From Cytophagales bacterium (GTDB taxonomy: Bacteria > Bacteroidota > Bacteroidia > Cytophagales > UBA9547), in contig DMUD01000244.1 of the NCBI GenBank assembly GCA_003476475.1, forward strand, positions 2,109-8,466: a stretch of 6,358 nt of DNA, read 5' to 3'. Position 1 is the first letter of the stretch, and every line of letters begins with the position of its first letter. The translations under genes and the position numbers were made by a program. The notes under the pieces were generated by a model that saw only the letters and a list, made by a program, of their open reading frames with translations, had not been told where the DNA came from and ran no database searches. This document shows, piece after piece, positions 1-5,111 of the stretch.

Positions 1-752
1 ACAGTGCGGTTGTTGGCATTTATTTTGGGGTCTTTGACAACGATTTGGGCTTTTAATAGGTCATGGACTGTTTCACTGCGAAAAGAAATAAACTCGCCCT
101 TATTGAGTAATGAAGCATATTTTTCGGGTATCGAAAAATCGATTTTCACAGGATTTATTTGTTGGATATTGGCCAAGGTGGTAGTGGTGGTCACATAGCT
201 TCCGGGACTCACATTGCGTATGCCAATAAAACCCGAGAAGGGTGCCCTGATTTCTGTTTTGGCTATTTGAGCTAGGTAGTAGGCACTGTCTGCCTTCAAG
301 GTGTGCAAAGTCGAAAATGCTTGGTCGTACTCTTGTTGGCTTGCTCCTTCCATTTGCAAAAGCCTTTTCAATCGTGCTTCTGTTGTATGGGCAAAGCGCA
401 GTTGCGACTTAATTCTTTCGAATTGGGCTTTCAAATCGGTGTCGTTGATTTTTACAAGTAGTTTTCCTTGGTTTACCAGCTGGCCTTCGGGCAAAAAAAG
501 GTACACAATTCGGCCATTCATTTCGGGTTTCAATTCGGCTTCTTCATTGGCAATAATAGTACCTGTGGCCAATAATTTGTCTTCCAAAGCGGAACTCCCT
601 GCTATGCAAACCGTGACTGGTGTAGGGGGCGTTTTCGCATCAGGCAAGGGCCCAGTCATTTTGTTTTGTTCAATAGGGAAAAATAGGAATTTCAACCCAA
701 TCAGTAGCCCTATGGCTATCAAGACTATTGTAAAAGTTTTAAATGCTTTCAT
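1..752 (-). CDS. RND efflux periplasmic adaptor subunit (HlyD/AcrA family), 3'-truncated by the window edge
   Basis: Membrane-fusion protein expected to link an inner-membrane RND pump to a TolC-like outer-membrane channel in the periplasm. Reading from the ATG at 752 gives 250 open residues to the left edge. Residues 7-25 are a hydrophobic segment (FTIVLIAIGLLIGLKFLFF) with no lipobox cysteine, so an uncleaved inner-membrane anchor is likelier than a lipoprotein. A Pro-rich linker follows (35-45). The first half-lipoyl strand region is about 64-103 (ATGTIIANEEAELKPEMNGR, then LPEGQLVNQGKLLVKI). A short coiled-coil hairpin spans about 104-165. The second lipoyl half is about 166-200 and contains IRAPFSGFIGIRNVSPGSYV (168-187), the family's most recognisable motif. 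The beta-barrel starts near 200 (PVKIDFSIPEKY). Full-length relatives are about 350-400 residues, so roughly the last third is missing. The pump gene usually lies downstream, here outside the window. The substrate cannot be inferred. The start is the first ATG before the anchor. Confidence 0.9.
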   Translation of the reverse strand, partial: MKAFKTFTIVLIAIGLLIGLKFLFFPIEQNKMTGPLPDAKTPPTPVTVCIAGSSALEDKLLATGTIIANEEAELKPEMNGRIVYLFLPEGQLVNQGKLLVKINDTDLKAQFERIKSQLRFAHTTEARLKRLLQMEGASQQEYDQAFSTLHTLKADSAYYLAQIAKTEIRAPFSGFIGIRNVSPGSYVTTTTTLANIQQINPVKIDFSIPEKYASLLNKGEFISFRSETVHDLLKAQIVVKDPKINANNRT

Positions 753-862
753 TTAATAGGTTTGCTATATAAAAAAGAGGGGTTTCCAGAAATTGTATCG
801 ACGCCATAATTAATTGAATAAAATTTTTTGTGTTGTACGCCGTTCAAATGCAGTTGCATAAT

Positions 863-895
863 CAAATCCATCTCCAATGTATCGCTTATACAAAA
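863..895 (-). promoter_or_regulatory. Weak candidate promoter for the efflux adaptor gene
   Basis: On the minus strand, TTTTG (895-891) is followed after 20 nt by TGGATTTG (870-863). This is a one-mismatch match to the Bacteroidota -7 box TAnnTTTG with near-normal spacing. It would give a leader of roughly 100 nt before the ATG at 752. Other one-mismatch boxes (TGCATTTG at 852-845 and TGATTTTG at 898-891) are nearby, so the choice is uncertain. Confidence 0.2.
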
Positions 896-897
896 TC

Positions 898-919
898 AAT
901 AGTTGCAATATTAACTATT
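898..919. repeat. Short AT-rich inverted repeat in the intergenic region
   Basis: AATAGTT (898-904) and AACTATT (913-919) are perfect 7-bp inverted arms around an 8-nt centre, GCAATATT. This could be a regulator-binding dyad upstream of the efflux adaptor, but in AT-rich DNA a 7-bp dyad is expected by chance quite often. Confidence 0.3.
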
Positions 920-1266
920 TAAATAAAGGCATTCAGCATATCAGGCTACTTTTAAGGCAATCCACACACGAATGGTCTGTGAATACAAATTTTAGAAAAA
1001 TCATTTTAAAAAATTGAACAAAAGCGAATTGTCTTGTGGTTTTTTTTACTGACTGAGTGCAGCTTCAAACATGATAGCTACAGATACTCAAGGCTACATA
1101 AATAACTGAAAATTTGAAGACGCTAAAAACTAGCTTTGCCCATCAACCTAGCGATGTACATACTGCTTACATTAAAAAAAGTGGCTTTCTTTTACCGTAC
1201 CTTCAACGCGGTTTCACAGTGCAAAATTCTTAGTGCAGAGCCCTACTTCAGTTACTAAATAAATTA

Positions 1267-1274
1267 TAATTTTG
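1267..1274 (+). promoter_or_regulatory. Candidate -7 promoter box for the thioredoxin-like gene
   Basis: TAATTTTG is an exact match to the Bacteroidota -7 consensus TAnnTTTG and lies 19 bp before the ATG at 1294. Transcription would start near 1280, leaving a very short A/T-rich leader with no Shine-Dalgarno sequence. No clear TTG or TTTG lies at the right distance upstream (CTTCA around 1246-1250 is the nearest poor match), so the promoter is plausible but incomplete. Confidence 0.45.
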
Positions 1275-1293
1275 TGTTCCAAATTTAAAATAC

Positions 1294-2754
1294 ATGAAAC
1301 ATAGGATCTTTTCTTTTCTTTTCGTGGTTAGTTCTCTATATGTATTTGCTGCTGGTCAAAAACCAACAACCAAGTATTCTATCAAAGTTCGTTTGAACGG
1401 TTTGAAAGATACCGTTTGTTATCTCGCCTATCATTTTGGCGACAAACAATATCTGAAAGATACGGCAGTAGTTGATAGTAAAGGAAATATGGTTTTTGAA
1501 GGAAAGGAGAAGCTGCTTGGCGGTATTTACCTTGTAGTTCTGCCCAATAAATCCAGTTTCGAATTTCTAGTTCCAAACGAGCAAGCTTTTTTCAGCTTTG
1601 AAACGGACACTAGCAAGATGATAGAAAACATGAAGGTGTCGGGTTCAAAAGAAAACGAGTTGTTTTTTGGATTTTTAAACTTCTTAGCAAAAAAAACAAA
1701 AGAATCAGACCCATTTTTGGAAGGCTACAAGCGCAATAAGGATAAAAACAAAGATTCGGCCTCTTATTTCCAATCTAAGCTAGGCGAAGTAGATAAAGAG
1801 GTAAAAGCACACCGCATGAAGATTGTAAATGAAAATCCGGGTACATTAATATCCAAAATTTTTTCGGCCTCAACCGAATTGGAGATACCGGAAACGCCCA
1901 TTCTACCCGATGGTAAAAAGGATTCTACCTTTGCCTACCGGTGGATGAAAATTCATTACTTTGATAATGTAGATTTTTCTGACGAAAGATTGTTGCGTAC
2001 ACCAATCTTGCACTCCAAAATGAAATACTATCTCGATAATTTAACGCCACCAGCGCCAGATAGTATCAAACGATCTGTTGATTTTATAATCTCGAAAACA
2101 GAAGCCAACAAAGAAGTTTTCAAATTCTTTGTTTGGAATATCACTAGTACATACGAAACATCAAATATTATGGGAATGGATGCAATATTTGTTCACATGG
2201 CCGAAAATTATTATTTGTCGGGAAAAGCATTTTGGATAGATTCTACAATCAAAAATAAAATACGTGAACGCTATGTAACGCTGAAACCGCTTCTTATTGG
2301 GAAAAAAGTGCCCAACATTTCTTTGCCAGATACTTCAAATAATTTTCACGATTTGTATGGTCAGAATAAGAAATTTACGGTACTATACTTTTGGGATCCG
2401 CATTGTGGACATTGTCAAAAAGAAACACCTAAGTTGAATGATTTCTACAACGACCCAAAGAATAAGGATATTGGAATATTTGCTGTAGGTACTGACCACC
2501 CTGATGATTGGAAAAAATTTGTGAAGGAGAAGAATTTACTTTTTCTAAATGTATGTAATGCTGCAGGAGAAAATACGGTCTATTACGACTTGCGTAAAAT
2601 GTATGATGTGTACAGTACACCCACCATTTATATTTTAGACGAGAAAAAAGAAATTATAGGCAAAAAATTGTCTGTTGATAACATAAATGACTTCTTGGAA
2701 GACTACAACAAAATGATGGAATATAGGAGAAAAAACAAGGCAGAAAAATTTTAA
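1294..2754 (+). CDS. Exported thioredoxin-like protein with DUF4369/DUF5106-like N-terminal regions (TlpA-like family)
   Basis: Predicted periplasmic or envelope thiol-disulfide protein of 486 residues. Residues 1-21 form a signal peptide: KHR, a hydrophobic core FSFLFVVSSLYVF, then AAG with likely cleavage around 19-21 and no lipobox Cys. Residues about 26-125 are a beta-rich DUF4369-like domain (SIKVRLNGLKDTVCYLAYHF, then a VFEGKE hairpin). Residues about 125-330 are a helical DUF5106-like middle region with the HYFDNVDFSDERLLRTP stretch at 221-237. The thioredoxin fold runs from about 336 to 478: entry VPNISLPD at 339, active site CGHC (C371, C374) in FWDPHCGHCQKETPKL, and cis-proline P443 in YSTPTIYILD. 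CGHC is the more oxidising PDI-like dipeptide, as opposed to CGPC of thioredoxin, but whether it reduces, oxidises or isomerises cannot be read from the sequence. It is a single-gene unit that ends in a 4-bp overlap with the convergent exonuclease. The start is supported by the signal peptide and the TAATTTTG box. Confidence 0.88.
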   Translation: MKHRIFSFLFVVSSLYVFAAGQKPTTKYSIKVRLNGLKDTVCYLAYHFGDKQYLKDTAVVDSKGNMVFEGKEKLLGGIYLVVLPNKSSFEFLVPNEQAFFSFETDTSKMIENMKVSGSKENELFFGFLNFLAKKTKESDPFLEGYKRNKDKNKDSASYFQSKLGEVDKEVKAHRMKIVNENPGTLISKIFSASTELEIPETPILPDGKKDSTFAYRWMKIHYFDNVDFSDERLLRTPILHSKMKYYLDNLTPPAPDSIKRSVDFIISKTEANKEVFKFFVWNITSTYETSNIMGMDAIFVHMAENYYLSGKAFWIDSTIKNKIRERYVTLKPLLIGKKVPNISLPDTSNNFHDLYGQNKKFTVLYFWDPHCGHCQKETPKLNDFYNDPKNKDIGIFAVGTDHPDDWKKFVKEKNLLFLNVCNAAGENTVYYDLRKMYDVYSTPTIYILDEKKEIIGKKLSVDNINDFLEDYNKMMEYRRKNKAEKF

Positions 2755-3554
2755 CTTTTCCCAAAGCCTCTTAGTTTTATTTCCGTAAGCCTACGTTTTG
2801 TATCCATGCTAAATTCTCCTTTTTGAATCCAATCGTAGTATGATGGGTCGGATTTTAACACATCAAGCACAAGCTTGTCTTTGTGTTTTCCAAAGTTGAA
2901 TATTTCTTGTCCTTTGTCATTAAAGACCATGCGCCCTGCAAAATCCACTTGGTTAGAGAGCGAAAGTTTGGACAATGAAGCGATGTCGTTTTCGAAAATT
3001 ACTGCCGAATTTTTGTCGCCAGGCATGTTTTGCCCTTCGTAACGTGCCAATTGCGCATCCAATACCTCAAAAGTAGCCAACGTGTCGGCTTCTGCCGAAT
3101 GAGCATTTTCCAAAGTTTTGGAACAGTAAAAACGGTAAGCCGCCGAAAGGCTTCTCGGCTCCATTGTGTGGAAAATGCGTTGCACATCCACAATTTTTCG
3201 GTTCGACACATCAAAATCATGGCCAGCGCGCAAAAACTCTTCTACCAATAATGGGACATCGAATTTCACCAAATTGAAACCCGACAGGTCGCACCCGTCG
3301 AAAAAACGAAAGATTTCTATGGCCAACATTTTGAAGGTAGGGCAATCTTTCACATCGGCGTCATAAATGCCATGCACCTTGCTAACCGATGCCGGAATTG
3401 GTATTTCGGGGTTTATTCGCCATGTTTTCACTTCTTTTTTTTCGTCGGGAAATACTTTCAAAATGCATATTTCCACAATTCGGTCTTGACTGATGTTGAT
3501 ACCGGTTGTTTCTAAATCGAAAAAAGCAAGTGGTTTTTTTAATTTTAAATTCAT
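2751..3554 (-). CDS. DEDDh 3'-5' exonuclease (DnaQ/epsilon-like) with C-terminal accessory domain
   Basis: Cytoplasmic metal-dependent 3'-5' exonuclease of 267 residues. All catalytic residues are present: Exo I FFDLETTG with D13 and E15, Exo II SGFNLVKFD with D99, and Exo III HSAEAD with H152 and D157, the His marking the DEDDh subtype. The domain covers about 8-172. Residues about 205-262 form a separate module, VFNDKGQEIFNFGKHKDK followed by LKSDPSYYDWI, which resembles the DUF3820-type FGKxKGK...W domain found C-terminal to some exonucleases; a role in nucleic-acid binding is inference. The protein could be a stand-alone proofreading/repair exonuclease or an RNase T-like enzyme; there is no polymerase domain in the window. 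The gene starts 32 bp after the Mur ligase stop, on the same strand and with no promoter box in the gap, so it is probably cotranscribed. The only sensible ATG (3554) has no strong Shine-Dalgarno. Confidence 0.87.
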   Translation of the reverse strand: MNLKLKKPLAFFDLETTGINISQDRIVEICILKVFPDEKKEVKTWRINPEIPIPASVSKVHGIYDADVKDCPTFKMLAIEIFRFFDGCDLSGFNLVKFDVPLLVEEFLRAGHDFDVSNRKIVDVQRIFHTMEPRSLSAAYRFYCSKTLENAHSAEADTLATFEVLDAQLARYEGQNMPGDKNSAVIFENDIASLSKLSLSNQVDFAGRMVFNDKGQEIFNFGKHKDKLVLDVLKSDPSYYDWIQKGEFSMDTKRRLTEIKLRGFGKS

Positions 3555-3586
3555 GATAATTCAGGGGTTTAGTAGTGTGATGTTTT

Positions 3587-4942
3587 TCAGCCTACTATTT
3601 TTTGGGCAAGTTCTGGTAGGTTTAATCCGTCAAATTTTCCAGAGCTCATCATGAGCAAGGCTTTTTTGTCCCATTTTTGAGCCAACAAATAGTCTTGAAG
3701 CGCATTTTTATCACTAAAAATTTTTAAATTTTTAGTGATAAAACCGTTTTGGATGTCGGTGGCATTAATAGGAGGTAGTTTTTTGTGTTCTACAGTTTGA
3801 GGGCTGAAAAATACAATAGGGTCGTCGGCAAACTTTAGCTTGTCTTTATATTCTTTCAAGAATTCTTTGCTTAGACTGCTAAACGTGTGCAGTTCGAGAC
3901 ATGCCACCAGTTTGAAATCGGCGAAATTCTTTTTAACTGCCATGGTCGAGGCCAAGACTTTGGAAGGAGCATGGGCAAAATCTTTGAATACAATTGTACG
4001 GTCGTTTTTGGCTAACAATTCTAGTCTGTTGGCTGCTCCTTTGAACGATGAAATAGCGGTGTAAAAGCCTTTTTCGGTAATGCCTAGCAGTTGGCAAGTG
4101 AGACGTGCCGCCTCGATATTTTTGAGGTTGTGTTCGCCAAATACTTGCAAACTGATAGGGCCGTAGTCGGTGTTCAGGACGGTTTTGCCGTTTCGAATTT
4201 TATGACTAGGCACTGTATAGGCTTTGGCACGCACATCGTTACGGTCTATCGAACATATTTCGGCCAGTTTTTTGTCGTCTTTACAATAAATTAAATTTCC
4301 ACCTTTAGGTGTTAAATCAGCAAAAATTTCAAACTGTTCCAAATAGTTGGCAAAAGTGGGGAATACGTTGATGTGGTCCCATGCAATGCCCGTAATGACC
4401 CCAATGTGATGCTTGTAGTGAGCAAATTTTGGTCTAGGGTCTAGGGGCGATGTAAGATATTCGTCACCTTCAATTACTATTATGGGGGCGTCGGAAAGTT
4501 TTGTCATTGTGTCGAAGCCTTCTACAAGCGAACCTACCATGTAGTCAAAATCCTTGTCGTGAAATTTTAACACATGCATGATCATGGAGGTGACGGTGGT
4601 TTTTCCGTGGCTACCGGCTACCACAATGCGTTGTTTGTCTTGACTGTATTGGTAAATATATTCAGGAAATGAATAAATTTTTATGCCTAATTCTTTAGCT
4701 CTGAGCAATTCAGGATTGTCTATACGGGCGTGCATGCCCAAAATGACTACCTCTATTTCATCGGTGATTTTTTCGGGAAACCACCCGTATTGGGCAGGTA
4801 GCAAACCTTTTGCTTCTAGTCGTGTGCGCGAAGGTTCAAAAATTTCGTCGTCCGAACCAGTGACTATGTTCCCTTTTTCGTGCAAAGCTAATGCCAGATT
4901 GTGCATAGCACTGCCGCCAATTGCGATAAAATGTACCCTCAT
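3587..4942 (-). CDS. mpl: Mur ligase family protein, probable UDP-N-acetylmuramate:L-alanyl-gamma-D-glutamyl-meso-diaminopimelate ligase
   Basis: ATP-dependent cytoplasmic ligase, 451 residues (E. coli Mpl is about 457). Mpl reattaches the recycled tripeptide L-Ala-gamma-D-Glu-mDAP to UDP-MurNAc. The N-terminal Rossmann-type domain begins at once with HFIAIGGSAMHNLA (4-17), which fixes the ATG at 4942. The ATP P-loop is GSHGKTTVTSM (110-120, K114). The central domain carries EGDEY (158-162, acidic Mg site) and WDH (188-190). The junction and C-terminal domain show GEHNLKN (269-275), FKGAANRLE (300-308) and KDFAHAPSKV (320-329), the last corresponding to DDxAHHP of MurC/Mpl with the second His replaced by Ala. 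The alternative is MurC, but the GGSAMHNLA start and the AHAP form fit the Bacteroidota Mpl-type group better. It is the first gene of a likely two-gene unit with the exonuclease. The coding DNA for residues 400-413 contains a perfect long inverted repeat. Confidence 0.8.
   Translation of the reverse strand: MRVHFIAIGGSAMHNLALALHEKGNIVTGSDDEIFEPSRTRLEAKGLLPAQYGWFPEKITDEIEVVILGMHARIDNPELLRAKELGIKIYSFPEYIYQYSQDKQRIVVAGSHGKTTVTSMIMHVLKFHDKDFDYMVGSLVEGFDTMTKLSDAPIIVIEGDEYLTSPLDPRPKFAHYKHHIGVITGIAWDHINVFPTFANYLEQFEIFADLTPKGGNLIYCKDDKKLAEICSIDRNDVRAKAYTVPSHKIRNGKTVLNTDYGPISLQVFGEHNLKNIEAARLTCQLLGITEKGFYTAISSFKGAANRLELLAKNDRTIVFKDFAHAPSKVLASTMAVKKNFADFKLVACLELHTFSSLSKEFLKEYKDKLKFADDPIVFFSPQTVEHKKLPPINATDIQNGFITKNLKIFSDKNALQDYLLAQKWDKKALLMMSSGKFDGLNLPELAQKIVG
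3706..3743. repeat. Perfect 18-bp inverted repeat with 2-nt centre inside the Mur ligase gene
   Basis: Left arm TTTTATCACTAAAAATTT (3706-3723), centre TT (3724-3725), right arm AAATTTTTAGTGATAAAA (3726-3743). All 18 positions are complementary and the match stops sharply on the outside (T3705 against C3744). It lies wholly within the coding sequence, at residues 400-413 (GFITKNLKIFSDKN), without breaking the frame. The mRNA would form a long A-U-rich hairpin about 150 nt before the start of the downstream exonuclease. No U-tract follows it on either strand, so it is not a textbook terminator. Confidence 0.85.
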
Positions 4943-4968
4943 TTAAAAATGATAGAAAAGTTGCAAGG

Positions 4969-4999
4969 CAAAACTATACAATTTTGCACCTGTAGCAAA
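4969..4999 (-). promoter_or_regulatory. Strong candidate sigma-A promoter for the Mur ligase-exonuclease unit
   Basis: On the minus strand, TTTG (4999-4996) is followed after exactly 19 nt by TAGTTTTG (4976-4969), matching both the -33 TTTG and -7 TAnnTTTG elements of Bacteroidota promoters. Transcription would begin near 4963, about 20 nt before the ATG at 4942. The leader is A/U-rich and has no Shine-Dalgarno. This is the best promoter in the window. Confidence 0.7.
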
Positions 5000-5018
5000 T
5001 TTTCAAGCAAGCATGCAA

Positions 5019-5026
5019 TATATTTG
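5019..5026 (+). promoter_or_regulatory. Candidate -7 promoter box for dnaB
   Basis: TATATTTG matches TAnnTTTG exactly. No TTG lies 17-23 nt upstream, so the -33 element is missing or degenerate. A start near 5032 would give an 80-nt leader containing the DnaA-box sequence and its flanking dyads. It lies back to back with the Mur ligase promoter, whose -33 box ends only about 20 bp away. Confidence 0.4.
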
Positions 5027-5036
5027 AAACATTTTG

Positions 5037-5072
5037 TAACTAAAGTTATCCACAATTCTTATCTTGATAACT
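5037..5072 (+). repeat. Overlapping short dyads in the dnaB leader
   Basis: AGTTATC (5044-5050) can pair with GATAACT (5066-5072) across a 15-nt gap. Alternatively, its first five bases, AGTTA (5044-5048), pair with TAACT (5037-5041) across only 2 nt. The shared middle arm overlaps the start of the DnaA-box sequence. This may be a protein-binding dyad or two alternative leader hairpins; both stems are short. Confidence 0.4.
5046..5054 (+). promoter_or_regulatory. Consensus DnaA-box sequence upstream of dnaB
   Basis: TTATCCACA is identical to the canonical high-affinity DnaA box (TTATNCACA class) and lies 57 bp before the dnaB start codon. In the interpretation with a dnaB start near 5032 it would sit just downstream of the transcription start, where bound DnaA could repress. 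I see no second perfect box in this gap, so it does not look like a replication origin. Confidence 0.55.
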
Positions 5073-5111
5073 GGGTTAAAAACTAAACCGCTGCCCTCGG
5101 TACTTTGCATT

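Larger units (their letters stand above)
753..1293. other. 541-bp AT-rich divergent intergenic region, no convincing gene
   Basis: It separates two divergent genes and is much longer than the other gaps in the window. I see no tRNA or rRNA shape, no direct repeats suggesting an insertion element, and only tiny open frames. The longest noted on the plus strand is 34 codons at 1154-1258, beginning MYILLTLKK, with no recognisable domain. Candidate promoter boxes are listed separately; another TAnnTTTG match, TAGCTTTG at 1131-1138, has no properly spaced -33 element. A short AT-rich dyad lies at 898-919. The length leaves room for regulation of the efflux operon or for a small RNA, but nothing in the sequence demonstrates either. 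Confidence 0.6.

Noticed and set aside
301..756. A 151-codon plus-strand open frame
   Set aside because: It lies opposite the efflux adaptor coding strand. The minus-strand product has the full lipoyl/hairpin motif order, while this frame is Cys/Ser/Trp-rich with no domain character.
848..922. 24-codon frame starting MQLHNQIHL
   Set aside because: Very short, no promoter or ribosome-binding signal and no recognisable composition, so it is probably random.
1280..1287. Minus-strand TAAATTTG box as a promoter for the efflux adaptor
   Set aside because: It has no -33 element at the right distance and would need a leader of over 500 nt. It overlaps the start region of the divergent gene and is likely chance.
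3570..3597. TAGTAG...CTACTA stem between the Mur ligase and the exonuclease as a terminator
   Set aside because: It has only 6 bp with a 16-nt loop and no U-tract, and part of it lies in the coding sequence, so it is not a credible terminator.
4577..4586. 10-bp palindrome CATGATCATG in the Mur ligase gene
   Set aside because: A 10-bp palindrome encoding an ordinary Met-Ile-Met-His context is expected by chance at this length.
3587..4942. Assignment as murC
   Set aside because: The GGSAMHNLA opening and AHAP in place of AHHP fit the Mpl-type group better. MurC cannot be fully excluded without a tree.
4943..5111. Chromosomal replication origin
   Set aside because: There is only one perfect DnaA box, with no cluster, no strong AT-rich unwinding tract beside it and no dnaA or dnaN next to it.
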